From: Heterocephalus glaber
Taxonomy: Eukaryota > Chordata > Mammalia > Rodentia > Bathyergidae
Assembly: GCF_000247695.1 (NCBI RefSeq)
Contig: NW_004624854.1
Location: forward strand, 4,410,129-4,474,128
Length of the DNA: 64,000 nt
Direction of reading: 5' to 3'
A program made the position numbers and the translations under genes. Numbering within the stretch: position 1 is the stretch's first letter; each line of letters starts with the position of its first letter. The notes beneath the pieces are model-generated. The model worked only from the letters and a program-made list of their open reading frames with translations. It had not been told where the DNA came from and did no database searches. Positions 11,523 through 22,275 of the stretch are shown here, one piece after another.

Positions 11523-11829
11523 CCTGGCTTCCAGAACTGTACGTGGCTGGGCCCCTCACTTATGAGATTCAGTTTTATAGAGGGCCTCCTTTTCGAGGTC
11601 CACTTATAGATACCAAAGCTACAAGAAGTAGCAGGAATGTGAAGTATTTATTTCTATTAAGGGGAAAAAAGGACTAAAATATGATTCTCTCCAGAAGCTA
11701 TTCTTTCCTGGCTGGAAGGCAAGCATATAAACTAGGGCTCCATTACAAATCCAGGAGGACACAGTGCACTGAGGGGGCACAGTGAAGGAGAGCCTAGATC
11801 TAGTCTTGGCCCTAACTCACACATACTCA
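11523..11829. other. Unassigned sequence, no gene seen
   Basis: Short unique-looking stretch between the MT LTR and a further L2 fragment. Confidence 0.45.
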
Positions 11830-12415
11830 CCACCCTTTTGTCCCCAGTACATCGGAGACACAGTCCCTGTCTCCAAGCCACAGGCCTTAAGGTCCTCAGC
11901 CTTCATTCATCTGGCCCGGTCACCTGGAAGTCTGTCCCCCCATGCCTTTCCTGTGGGCACCTTCCTTCCAGCTCTGAGAAAATCCTACTTCTCTATAGGG
12001 TTCTCTCCATTCCCTCCACAGCAGTAATTTGCCAGGGTCCTCACTGTGTATTTAGTGCGATTAAACTCATTTCATAATGTCTTATGTTACTACTTGTTTA
12101 AGGAGTCTTTTTCTATTGAATTTGGAAGACCTTAGCCAGGCATGTGGTGCATGCCTGTAGTCCTAGCTCTCTGGAGGCTGAGGCAGAAGGATCGCCCTAA
12201 ATTCAAGGTCAGCCTCGGCTACATAGTGAGTTCAAGGCCAGTCTGCATTACAAAGCAAGACCCTGTCTCAAAAACAAAACAAAACAACAAAAAAAACACC
12301 AATTTGGAAGACCTGTAAGGTAGGGATTGTATCTGTTTTTTCCCCTTGTCTTCCCCAATGCACTCAGAACTGTAGGCATAGATAATCCCCAAGAAGTATT
12401 TGATGAGATACAGCA
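11830..12415 (+). mobile_element. L2 LINE 3' fragment, sense, split by B1
   Basis: The right part (12301-12415) has the L2 terminal order: AAGGTAGGGATTGTATCTG, CTTCCCCAATGCACTCAGAA, AAGTATTTGATGAGATA. The left part resembles the preceding L2 3' region but is more diverged. A B1 with clear target duplications splits the element. The short proline-rich frames here are non-coding. Confidence 0.55.
12133..12300 (+). mobile_element. B1 SINE (7SL-derived), sense, with target duplication
   Basis: Shows the B1 order: AGCCAGGCATGTGGTGCATG, then TCTGGAGGCTGAGGCAGAAG, then TTCAAGGTCAGCCTCGGCTA, ending CCCTGTCTCAAAAACAAAAC and an A-rich tail. It is flanked by the perfect 14-base target duplication AATTTGGAAGACCT at 12119-12132 and 12301-12314. 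This confirms retroposition into the host L2 fragment. Confidence 0.95.
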
Positions 12416-13858
12416 AACACCTTAGAGCAGGACCGTGACAAAACAGTACCTCTTTCTGTTCAAATTCTACATCATTTTTTCCATGTAGTATTCAGCTTGA
12501 GTTTCAAATACCCACTGAAGTTTTTTTGTTAATAGCTTCTCCAATCAGACTGCAAGGCAGTTTTACTCTATTAACATGGTGTGGGAAAGAAAATGTCCCT
12601 TTTCTCTGTAATCTGCAACTGAAGATTTCCTTGGCTAAAGTTTTCTCTGATGACCCCCGATCCAGATGTTGCTGGTGTGACCATGGCAGACACCAAGCCA
12701 CAAGGCAGCCACAATGATGAAGATAGGTTGGCAAAGGAGGAAGAAAGAAAAAAATTACTGCTGATTAAATACCTTGGAGAAATTTCTGACCTGTTAGCAT
12801 CTTCTGTTTTGAATGGAGGTATTTTGGGGTTCCGTCCACTGAAGCCACACCCATGCAGTAACTAAATAGCCATCGATTATGTTTTTGAAAAAAAAAATCT
12901 ATTCTCAACTAGAGGAGAGGGGAACATAGAGTTTCTTGAACTCACATAGACAATGCAGTTCTCATTTTCTACTCTTCGGCTCAGTATTTCTGGATCATGT
13001 AGATGAGAAATGTTTTGAGGGCATCTAAGGGATACAAAGGCATTGCACTAACCAAACTCTGGTGATGCCAGAAAGATACACTAAGGTCTTTAGATTTCAG
13101 AATTACTTAGCATTTAGAACATAAGATAAATGTATTAAATCTAAAGCTAATCCATTGCTGTCAAATTTCCAAACATCATGTTATTATTGATTGATCTCTA
13201 AACAGTACCCATAATTGGTGCTGTACACTCAGTTGGTGAGAAAACCAGGAGGCACTGGTGTCCGCTACTGTGAGCAGGTAGGGCAGTGGGGAGTTCCGTG
13301 AAGAGGCTGCAACCAAGAAATGATTTATTTTTCATCTTTAACTCTAGACTTATCTTCAAGACTAAACAACCCCTTAGGTTTACCTGGGTGTCTGAGGGAT
13401 CATCTTTAAGCAGAAAGAAAAGCCTGACTATTGGATCACTGCAAACCCTCTTGGGGTCCAGACGAGGGTGTGGAGAACGCTTCTTTTCTTTTCCTGCTTG
13501 CAGACCTCTGGCCAACCATGCATCCTGCACTCTTCTTTCACTTTCCCGCTCCTCCTTCTCAGCCTCCCCATCACCCTCAGCCCTTCTGCCTCGGTGGCCT
13601 TCCCGCTGGGTCCCAGTTTCCCAGGTATTGGGCTTCGTCTCTGATTCTATCATAGATTAACCAAAGCAGAGCCTACTATGGTGCTGGAGAAGACTTAGCT
13701 GCAGAGGTTGCAAAATGGCGGCCCACAGGTCAGACTAACCCACAAACACATTTTGCTTTGTCCCACACAGTGTATTAAGGTTTTAAATTGTCTTCTTTAT
13801 AAAAATAGGAACTTTCTAGCTTCTTTTACTAGAAAAATTAGAATATGCACGTTGCCAT

Positions 13859-13893
<35 letters not shown>

Positions 13894-13927
13894 TCAAGGA
13901 GTGAGTCCTCACCTTTAAATTATGTGT
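12416..13927. other. Unassigned sequence, no gene seen
   Basis: Unique-looking. A TGTGGGAA word (RBPJ-like) lies near 12582. AAAATGGCGGCC at about 13713 is a strong single YY1-like motif. The overlapping opposite-strand frames at 13198-13660 have no recognisable domains. A CA microsatellite lies at 13858-13891. Confidence 0.4.
13858..13891. repeat. (CA)n microsatellite
   Basis: Uninterrupted CA dinucleotide run of about 16 units. Confidence 0.97.
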
Positions 13928-14040
13928 TAGCTTTCTGTCACGATGATAAGCACCTGAGGTAATGGACCTACAAAGAAAAGAGCTTTATTTCAGCACAATT
14001 TTGGAGGTTCCAGCCCATGAGCAGTTGGTTCCTTTGCTTT
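13928..14040 (-). mobile_element. Partial MT-type MaLR LTR, antisense
   Basis: The TTTCTGTCACGATGATAAGC, AGCTTTATTTCAGCACAATT and GGAGGTTCCAGCCCATGAGC blocks are the antisense 3' end of an MT LTR. The remainder is missing. Confidence 0.65.
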
Positions 14041-14089
14041 AATTATCCATACATCATCTTATCCCCACCTTGAAATGATTAGCCCCTAA

Positions 14090-14205
14090 CCATATACTTC
14101 ATTTTCTTTGTATCGCCAGCACCCAGGACAGTGACTTGCCTGTCCAAAACAGACACACAATATGGGCTGTACAATAAATAAATTGAAAGAATGAATAACA
14201 TACCT
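14090..14205 (+). mobile_element. L2 LINE 3' terminus, sense
   Basis: GTATCGCCAGCACCCAGGAC, AGTGACTTGCCTG and AATAAATAAATTGAAAGAAT match the L2 end, where a cluster like CAGTGCCTGGCAC precedes an AATAAAT..GAATGAAT terminus. Confidence 0.65.
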
Positions 14206-14824
14206 ATGAATTTCAACCCCTAAAGATATAACCCCATGGGAAATGAAGAAGGTACCTAAACTTTAGACTCCTTTGCCAATTTCAGGGAAGACTAGGAAAT
14301 TGAACATTTCTTTTCAGATTTTTTTTCACTGAATTTAGCCACCTTAGTTGTAATCCTGAGTGCCTTATAAGCCAACAAGTTTTGTGTTCTGGTTCTAATT
14401 AGAAAATTCTTTTTTAAAAATTTCACAAGTAACTCATTGAAATGTCATTTAAACAAAAATTGCAGAGCAGCCTTAGTGGTTGGAGCCAGTAACAATTTAT
14501 TGAACTAAATCAATTGAGTTGTGTTAAAGTCATGAGTCAAAGATCTTCATTTTTATCTTGGCACACGAACAAAAGTATGAAACACAATATCCAGATGGCA
14601 AGTAGAAAACGTTATTGTCATTTTCATGTGGAAAAAGTGTAATTTGGTTTTGACGAAAACATGAGAAATATTGGGAGGAGAAAGACTAGTTCATAAAATA
14701 ACTTTGACCTCAAACCATAAACCAATGTTACAAAAGGCACTGAGTATAAGATCAGTCTCTGACACTTTTGAATTCATTATTAAATGATAACAGCAACTAA
14801 ATTACAAAATGTTTCATATGCATC
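14206..14824. other. Unassigned AT-rich sequence
   Basis: No repeat, RNA gene or coding frame recognised. Confidence 0.45.
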
Positions 14825-15055
14825 AGGCACAGTTCAAAATCCTTCTTTACATATACCAACTCATTTAATCATCATATTAACTGAGTGTCATTGTTATTAT
14901 AGTATTACATATTATATTGTCAAACGGATATTACCAACTCCTCCATTTATCGGCTGATGAAATGGGGCACAAAGAGGCTCTGCTGCTGTCCCAGGTCACC
15001 CAGTTGGTTGGTGGTAACTCGGAGAAGTGAATCTAGTCATTCTGGCTCCAGACAT
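14825..15055 (-). mobile_element. MIR SINE, antisense
   Basis: Antisense MIR order: CAACTCATTTAATCATCAT, CTGATGAAATGGGGCACAAA, AGGTCACCCAGTTGGT and TCTGGCTCCAGAC. Old and diverged, with an AT-rich expansion near 14895-14935. Confidence 0.8.
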
Positions 15056-15437
15056 TCCACCGTTCTCTTGGTTGGTCTTCAGTTTTTCCTGCGTACTTCA
15101 TTCACCTAAAGTGAGCCTAGCTGCTTTCATAGTCAGGAAAATAGCTTTCTAAACCCCTAGAAGAAAATTTGGCTGAAGTTTCCATCCTTGATAGAAAACA
15201 TCTCTCTCCTGAGGTGAACCTCTGGGGGGACACTGGCAGCGGAACCCAGAACCTGGGCCCCCTGGAGAGCACCCCACACCAGAGGACTGGGGCCTCTGTC
15301 CTGGGTTGCAGTGGTCTCGTCCTGACCACCTTCACACCCGCTTGGAGGGAGTCAGCCTGGGAAGGCCCCAGGAAACCACTCATTTTGCAAGGACTACTCC
15401 ACACTGGAGAGGAAAATGAAGTAGGAGAAAGCTTTCT
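15056..15437. other. Unassigned sequence, no gene seen
   Basis: A minus-strand frame of 159 codons (15117-15596) crosses this stretch. It runs into the ID SINE and its A/GA-rich tail, so it is not evidence of a gene. Confidence 0.5.
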
Positions 15438-15538
15438 GGTGGGCCAGGGATTTGGCTGAGTGGTTCTGCCACCTGCCTCGCAATTACAAGGTCCTGAGTT
15501 TGATCCCCAGTACCAAAAAAAAAAAAAAGAGAGAGAGA
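15438..15538 (+). mobile_element. ID SINE (tRNA-like), sense, with target duplication
   Basis: tRNA-Ala-like body: GGATTTGGCTGAGTGG (degenerate A box), then GAGTTTGATCCCCAGTACC (B box), then an A14 tract and a GA run. It is flanked by the perfect 13-base duplication GAGAAAGCTTTCT at 15425-15437 and 15539-15551. Confidence 0.95.
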
Positions 15539-15551
15539 GAGAAAGCTTTCT

Positions 15552-17000
15552 TGACAAGGAATATGATTCTGTGTTCAAGAAGAGCAACCTTTCCACTCGA
15601 AGAAAGAAAGAAGGTGTCTGTGGGAGCTATGGAAACTCCATCTGCTGCCAGGAGGCTGGCTTCAGCATGGGGTCTGCATCCTGTCAGAAGTTACAAAACC
15701 TGGGACCTCCGAGACTCTTCTGCCAAGAACACACCTGGACCTGTCCCCGGGGCTCCTGAGACTCTCCCTGGGCCCCAACTCTTTCTTCTTTGTCAGCTCT
15801 TCTTCATTTTCATCAAGGAATCCCACACTCTTTGATCTTTGCCCTGGTTTCTGGCTGATAACCTGATTGCCAGGCACTCTGTCCGCATTTCTGACTTCAA
15901 CCTCCAGCTCAATCCCCATCCTCTTCTTCAGCGTGAGCAGGAGCAAGATTTTTTTTTAATCACACCTTAATATCTACCTTTTTATTCTTTGCTCTCATCA
16001 GAAGCAAAAATAACTTTCTTTTTTGTTTCTCCCAGGGCTTTCCAACTTCTCCCTCATTAAAATAAAAGCCTATGCAAATGATTCTTCCCCTATAAAGTCT
16101 TCATCCATATATAAATTGCTACTCCAAAAAATATTATCTTAAACTTAAGGGTTTAATAAAATATAAATAGCTACCTTGAACTTTAGATTAAATTTTATTA
16201 CGCTGCAGAAGTATGCAAATTCCAAGTAACAACTCAAGAGAAAAGAAAAAATGAAGAAAGCCCACTATTTTTTTCAGTTGTTCCAAAGAACCTTATATCA
16301 AGGTCACTTTGATTTAGAAACTTCAAAGACACACAGCTTCCTCTTACTGAAGGGCCAAACAGTCCGCCATGTTGATGATAGAGTCCGCCATATTGATAAA
16401 GTCCGCCATATTAATAAAGTCCACCATATTGATAAAGCTCTCCAGTTATTCTCCAGAACAGATTGATCCTACAACTTTTTAGTGCAGTCTTAGTTCACAC
16501 TTGTCATGCTAGTGAGCTCCTTTGCTCTTGAATGTTTTATGTTCTTACATTTCTCACCACTTGGACTGTCTCTCCACTTTCTCTCTTGGACTTTCTCACC
16601 ACTAGACTTATCATTCTGAGACTAGACCACACCTAATTTTCTCAAATTCTAACTTCTACCAAAGTTACTGTTTTAATTACATTTGAATTAATGTATTTGG
16701 TCCACTATGGGTAATATATTTTAGGCAAAGACTAAAATTCATTCCTGTACTTAAACCTCTTTTTCTATATAACTTCTTTCTGCCTTTCCCTGTGTACTTT
16801 CAAATATAAGCTCATGTTTATATTATATTAAAACCGTTCTAGTATTGTTCCTGCTCACTTGATCCCTTTCCTTCTTTCAAGCAGTGCATGGCTCCTCTTT
16901 TGTTGCACAACTAACTCAGCAGATTATTTTGTACCCACTGCCTTTGACTCCCATCTAATATCTCCAGTTGTAGTTTACAAACATTGAATTCAGTCTCCAA
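15552..17000. other. Unassigned sequence containing the YY1-like array
   Basis: Mostly AT-rich unique DNA except for the tandem array entered separately. Frames at 15452-15835 start inside or beside the ID tail and are not supported as genes. Confidence 0.4.
16361..16435 (-). promoter_or_regulatory. Tandem array of four YY1-like motifs
   Basis: Four head-to-tail units start at 16361, 16382, 16400 and 16418; the last three have an exact 18-base period. Each carries TCCGCCATNTTG or a one-base variant, the reverse complement of the YY1 core AANATGGCGG. The fourth unit has CCACCAT in place of CCGCCAT, consistent with CpG decay. The array also translates as a short VRHID repeat, but no gene model fits. 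Function is inferred from motif density only. Confidence 0.5.
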
Positions 17001-17940
17001 CCATCTTCAGAACTGCACCTTAGCTCCATGAGACTCTGTCCTCTGATCTTTTGCATTTATGCTGATCCTTTTGACAAGCTCATCCAAGCTCCTGGTTCTG
17101 GTCCCAACTGTCCCTTCTGCCCCTTCTGTTCTCATTTCCAACATCTCGAGGCACTTGCCGGGGGTGTCCAGCGCCCATCCCAAAGCCAAGTGGCCCAAAA
17201 TGTAATGTGCTGCATTTCTTCTTGAGTAGATCCTTTCCCAACCATGAAACTTTAAACAGGAATCAAAAAGTGGAGACATCTTTAACTTTTCCATCTTTCT
17301 CTGATGTCCTATCTGTCACCTTGCAGAGTCACCTTTCATTTGCATTCCAGTGGTCCCTAACTTCCTGTCCTTCCACCTTATACATGAAATGATTTTCAGG
17401 CTCAGCTCTGTCCCGGCCAATCCAGCCTGAGCAGGACAGCTGAAGCCTGAACATGGAAAAGGCACTCTCATCCCATCGCTTTCTATTGAAGAATCTCCAG
17501 CCCCACTACCAGCAGCACTGATCACAGAAGATGGCCCTCTCCTGGCTGTAGAAAATTCCTCACAAGCCTGCTGCACCCTTCCTGTGTGCACCCCCCCTTA
17601 CACAATGTCCAGGCTCCTCTCTGCTGGGTCCTCTATATGCTGCCCTCCAAACCTGTCCCTTCCTGTGGAACCCTGAACTTTCTCCTTCCTCCAGTCCCAG
17701 CTCAAAGTCTGCCCTCTCAGAAACTCTTCTGTTCCCCCAGATCCAGACTGTCATCTTCTTCTATGAAAGGCTGCTACATAGTTGGCCTCTGCAACCAAAC
17801 GCTCAAAGCGTTCTGGCTCCTCTTGCACACCCTAGATTGGCCCTAAAACAGTGCTCCTTTTATGGTATTCACAGCAGCCCTTCCACAAGTGCTTCATAAC
17901 CAAAGACTTGGTTAATTAGCACTGATTGTCTGTATGAGAC
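17001..17940 (+). mobile_element. Probable L2-like LINE remnant, sense
   Basis: Pyrimidine-rich, gene-less sequence with L2-like 3' blocks, for example CTGTGGAACCCTGAACTTTC and CAGTCCCAGCTCAAAGTCTG, then CTCTCAGAAACTCTTCTG. The small proline- and serine-rich frames on both strands fit decayed L2. Assignment and limits are weak. Confidence 0.35.
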
Positions 17941-17942
17941 TG

Positions 17943-18107
17943 GACTGTAGGAGGCTGAAGCAGGAGGATCATGAATTTGAGCCCGGCCTGGGCAACTCAG
18001 TGACTTAGCTGGACCCTGTCTCAAAATAAAAAATAAAATGAGCTGGGGATGCAGCTCAGTGCCAAGGCCCTGGGTTCAAACCTCATACGGCGGGGGGGGG
18101 GGGGGGG
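17943..18107 (+). mobile_element. B1-dID dimeric SINE with poly-G tail
   Basis: A 5'-truncated B1 half (AGGAGGCTGAAGCAGGAGG to CCCTGTCTCAAAATAAAA) joins an ID-like half (AGCTGGGGATGCAGCTCAG to TGGGTTCAAACCTCATAC). B1-dID dimers are known from several rodent families. The expected A-rich tail is replaced by an uninterrupted run of 16 G at 18092-18107. Confidence 0.8.
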
Positions 18108-18299
18108 TTATCCCCAAAGTACAGGTTGTATATATGGAGCTTCTAGCCCTACACCCAGTAATTCTTATTCAAAATAAAATATCTGCTCTTTGCATCCATA
18201 GCCCTCCCTGCTCCCATGTAAACCAGCCTCCCAAGGTGACACTGCTCCGTGTCCCTGTCCCTTCTTATCCTTTACCTTAGTCATTCCACTCCGCTCTAA
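18108..18299. other. Unassigned sequence
   Basis: Short unique stretch between the poly-G tail and the start of the old L1. Confidence 0.4.
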
Positions 18300-18536
18300 G
18301 CACTGAGTTAAATCCAGCATTCAAATCAAATCATCATAAAGAGTTCAGCAAAAGAAACATAATAAAATCTGCAGGAAGGAAATAATAAAAATTAAAACAA
18401 AGATAACAAAACTAGTAAATAGAATCAGATTGAAACTAGAAATTAAAGCCAAGAGCTAGTTCTTTGGGGAAAATTGTAACAAATTTAATTCAAAAACTTA
18501 AATCAAATGTAAGTGAAGATAAGAAAGAGAAAAACC

Positions 18537-18665
18537 CAAGAGTAGTAGCACATGCTTATAGTACCAGCTACTCAGGAGGCTGAGGCAGGCGGATCACTTG
18601 AGTCATCCTAGGTTTGAGACCATCCTAGGTAACATACAAGACTCTGACTCAAATACAAAACACCT
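18537..18665 (+). mobile_element. B1/7SL-like SINE, sense, inside old L1
   Basis: GTAGTAGCACATGCTTATAG, CAGCTACTCAGGAGGCTGAG and GACTCTGACTCAAATACAAA give the 7SL-SINE order. The GGATCACTTGAG block is intact. The copy is diverged. Confidence 0.8.
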
Positions 18666-19570
18666 AAAATAGAAGAAAGTATAAAATATAAAAAGTCTAA
18701 AAGAAGAAAAAGTATAAAACAGATGAAGTTTTTTAAAAAATTATTTTAAAGTATTTTTAACCTTTTACCAGCACTTTTCAACCAATTTCAGAATTAAGTC
18801 TTAAAGAACCCATTGCAATTCAATGAATAAACTTCTCTCCTATACCTCTACAATGGTAGTGGTCATATAACGTCTTAGGAGAACTGAAAATATAGTCACT
18901 CAAAGATTTCTTTGGAAAACTCAACGAGATCTTAGTGAAAAAACAATTTTGTAAAATAAAATCAATTACTGAAAATAAGAAATTTGCTTAGAAAAATCAT
19001 TTTAAAAATTGAATAAATTAAAAAATGACCTCCAAAAACAGTACCAAGCAGTTAGTACTGTGGATGAGTTTTTCAAATCTTCATGTAATATAAGCTTTAG
19101 GAAAAATTTTTTTTAAAGCTTTAAAACATATTTTTGGAAGCTAAAAGATACCCCAGGCCAAATTCCATTACTGAGAGGAAATTATTAAAATAATGACCTT
19201 GTCTCATTTGTAAATACAGATTCAATAATCTTAAAAACAAACAATCTAATCAGTAAAAGTCTACTGTGTACTGCAAAGGATGTCCATTATTCAAAGTAGA
19301 GTTTTTCCTAAAAATACAAATTGGGCTTATTATTCAGAAAATAATTTCTATATCACCTCAATAAATACAGTTGGAAAAATGAAAACTCAGACAATTTAAT
19401 CCAAGAAGCTGATAGTTTCTTAACATGAAAAACAAGGCCTGTCTTAAGCTAATCGCCAGTGCCATTCTGAGCATGAAATACTGGAGACATTAATATCCAA
19501 AATATGAGGTGAAGATACACTGTGTTACTGTTATCATTCAGCATAGTTATGAAAATTCTGGCCAATGTAC

Positions 19571-19653
19571 TTTTTTTTATATACTGGAGATCTAACTCTC
19601 GACCTTGCACTTGTGAGGCAGGCGGGGAACCACTGAGCTAAATCCCCAGCCCC
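19571..19653 (-). mobile_element. ID SINE, antisense, inside old L1
   Basis: A T-run and ATACTGGAGATCTAACTCTC, then GAGGCAGGCGGGGAACCACT, then GAGCTAAATCCCCAGCCCC, the antisense of the local ID family. Its B box is mutated. Confidence 0.85.
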
Positions 19654-19679
19654 TGTACTTTAAAATTTGACAGCAAAAG

Positions 19680-20000
19680 AAGTAAAATTATCAAGGTGTG
19701 GGGGTACAGACCTGTGATCCCAAGTACTTGAAAAACTAAGGCAGGAGAATTACAAATTCAAGACCAGCCTGGGCAACTTTCTGAGACCCTGTCTTCAAAT
19801 ATTTAAAAAGGGATGGCCTGGGCCAGGGATTTAGCTCAGTGGTTTCACCACCTGCTGTGCAAGCACAAGGACCCGAGTTTGATCCCCAGTACCAAAAAAT
19901 ATATATATATTTTAAAATGGCAGGACATATAACTTAGTAGTAGTGTGTTTGCCTAGTATGTATAAGCTCTTCAGTTCAATTCCCAGTGCCAACAGAAGGA
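19680..20000 (+). mobile_element. B1-dID dimeric SINE split by an ID insertion
   Basis: The B1 half (19680-19808) ends GACCCTGTCTTCAAATATTT. The ID-like half (19915-20000) begins ATGGCAGGACATATAACTTA and ends TTCAATTCCCAGTGCC. A younger ID (19813-19905) lies exactly between the two halves, next to near-identical ATGGC words on both sides. Confidence 0.7.
19813..19905 (+). mobile_element. ID SINE, sense, nested in B1-dID
   Basis: GCCAGGGATTTAGCTCAGTG (intact A box), then CGAGTTTGATCCCCAGTACC (B box), then an A-rich tail running into a TA repeat. Confidence 0.9.
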
Positions 20001-20090
20001 AGGAAGAAGGAAGGAAGGAAGGAAGGAAGGAGGGAGAGAGGCAGGGAGGGAGGGAGGGAGGGAGAGAGAGAGAAAAGCAAAGAAACAAAG
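19994..20090. repeat. Purine simple repeat (GGAA/GGGA/GA)n
   Basis: An imperfect tetranucleotide purine run that follows the ID-like tail of the B1-dID. It includes several consecutive GGGA units, so quadruplex or triplex formation is possible. Confidence 0.95.
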
Positions 20091-21084
20091 ACAAAACATA
20101 GAAAGATGAGAAACCCTTAGAATATAGTAAATAAAATCATCACCGTTTGCATGTGATATTATATTATATATCTAAGAAAAAAGAATCAACTGAAAAACTC
20201 ATAATTAGTAAAGCTCAATAAATCAAAAGATATTTGTACAAAACAGGAAGCTTTCCAATATATTAGCCAAATTGTTTATTAAATGCCATGAAAAACTCTA
20301 ATCCCAATAGCTACAAAACTTCTAAAATGCCTAAAACTAATCTTATTAAATAACATCTGAAATTACATCAATCAAATGGCAAAGCTTTATAGGAATGTAA
20401 GATTTTTGTAAATAGAGAAACATAGTATATTTTCCCTGATATTAAAAAGATACCATTCTTCTCAAAATAATGTTCAGACTAATTGCAAACTTCAAATTCA
20501 AATATAGTACCAATGAAATTTCTCGATTTGTCTGAATGATCTTAAGATTCATCTAAAATAATAAAATGTTGACACCAGCTTTAGCAAAATGTGAAGGAAA
20601 AGTGTGGTGAGTGAGGATTTGACCTACTAGATATAAAAACTTTTATGAAAGTACAATACTTTAGATGATGTGCTAATAGCACAAGATTTGACAGATTAAT
20701 GGGACAGCCTAGATGGCCTTGAAATAGGACTAAAAATATATAAAAACTTAATGAAGAATGATAAATGAAAAATCACATACCATAAAAATGCTGGAAGCAA
20801 CATTGGTGAATATAAAACTGATTTAAAAGCAATAGAATACATCACCAAGATACATAGATTTGACTGCATAACTTTTTAAATTTGTATGTGACTGAAATAG
20901 CATTTATCTAATGTAACATCAATAATATTTTTGAAGTTAACAACAAAACTCTGTCAGAAAATACCCTAAAAATATTTAAAAGCAAATTGAAACCTTGCAA
21001 AATTATTTGCAACTTACATGACAAATTAATAACTTTACAGTACAAAAGACTATTTACATATCAATAAGAAAAATAAGAACACTC

Positions 21085-21690
21085 TATTTGTTTCTTATTA
21101 CTGCTGCAGTGAATGACCACAAATTTAGTGACTTAAAACTATACACATTTATTTTCTTACATTCCTAGAGTTCAGAATTTCAAAATCATTACCACTGAGC
21201 TAAAGTCATGGCGTCTACGAGGCTAGATGTCCACAGGTAGTTGTGGACCCTTTTCCCTGTCTTTTCTGGTTTATTATTTCTTTATCCCCCTCTATCATTT
21301 GTGCAGATTGGTTGTATGCCGTAGTGGGCATCATTATGGCAGAGTTCTACATGCACATAACACACTTCCATCCTCCCCCACCTCCTTCTTCCAGCCTGTA
21401 GATGCCCCAGTACATTCCCTGCCTTGCGGCCCCTTCTTGATCCTCAAATCCCTCAAGCCTCTCTCCTTCAACCTCTGCTTGTAATTTCTCATCTCCTGTT
21501 CTGACTCCAACCTTCCTGTCTCCTCCCTGTCATCATTCCACTTGGGTAATCTGAAAGAATTCCCTCACCTCAAGGCCTTTGCTGTCAACACATCTGCAAA
21601 ATCCCCTTTGCCACCTAAGGTACAACACTACATGTTTCAGGGATAAGGTTAGGAACGACTTTGGGAAGCAAATATTCAGACTGCCATTCA
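21085..21690 (-). mobile_element. MLT1-type MaLR LTR, antisense, inside old L1
   Basis: The left part carries the antisense MLT1 landmarks TTACTGCTGCAGTGAATGAC, CACAAATTTAGTGACTTAAA and TTTATTTTCTTACATTCC. The right part carries ACATCTGCAAAATCCCCTTT and GGGATAAGGTTAGGAACG. The middle is diverged. L1 sequence resumes on both sides. Confidence 0.7.
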
Positions 21691-22061
21691 CCAGTAGAAA
21701 AATAATGAAGAGAGAAGACAAAATTGAACAATTTTTTAAATGCCCGATAAATCCATGAAACACATATTCAATCTAACAAATAGGATTCTAACAACTGAAA
21801 TATAAAACAATAATAAAGCAAACCTTCTTTCTAAACCATTCTAAAGAATAATTAAGTAATATGTGTCAGAAAACATAGAAAGTTCATCTCATTTAATCCA
21901 ATAATATCATTTGTTGAAATTTTTCTTAAGGAATTATTTGAGAGAGGTTTGAAATATATAACATGGCTATTAACTATGGTATTTTTAAAGAGCAATAGAT
22001 TTTAAAACTACATACAACAATTAGGCATTGGTTAAATAAATTATGCAATAGCTTGTGATTG

Positions 22062-22275
22062 AATTTTTCTTCCCCAGTACTGGGACATGAACTCAAGTCT
22101 TTATGCATGCTAAATAATGCTCTCCCACTGAACTATATCTCCAGCCCTTTCCCTAAATTTTCATTTTGAGACAGGATCTTGCTGAGTTGCCTAGGCTGGG
22201 CTTAAACTTTCCATCTTTCTGCTTCGCCTCCTTAGTATCCCGGATGAGTATGATCTGCCATGTCCAGCTACACAC
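22062..22275 (-). mobile_element. B1-dID dimeric SINE, antisense, inside old L1
   Basis: The antisense ID half (CCCCAGTACTGGGACATGAA to CTGAACTATATCTCCAGCCC) is followed by the antisense B1 half (GAGACAGGATCTTGCTGAG to CCATGTCCAGCT). Both are diverged. Confidence 0.8.

Noticed and set aside
12650..12865. Charged 71-codon frame (MADTKPQGSHNDED..) as a small gene
   Set aside because: No family recognised, no conservation evidence available, and length is within chance expectation.
13198..13660. Overlapping 151- and 124-codon frames on opposite strands
   Set aside because: They overlap almost completely on opposite strands, are of low-complexity E/R or S/P type and show no family motif.
15438..15538. 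ID SINEs as functional tRNA genes
   Set aside because: They have tRNA-like A and B boxes but cannot fold a proper acceptor stem, carry A-rich tails and are flanked by target duplications.
15117..15835. Frames of 96 to 159 codons around 15.1-15.8 kb
   Set aside because: Several run through or start in the ID SINE and its A/GA tail; the others have no domains.
16361..16435. The 18-base array as a CRISPR array
   Set aside because: There are no spacers; units are directly adjacent, and this is a mammalian genome.
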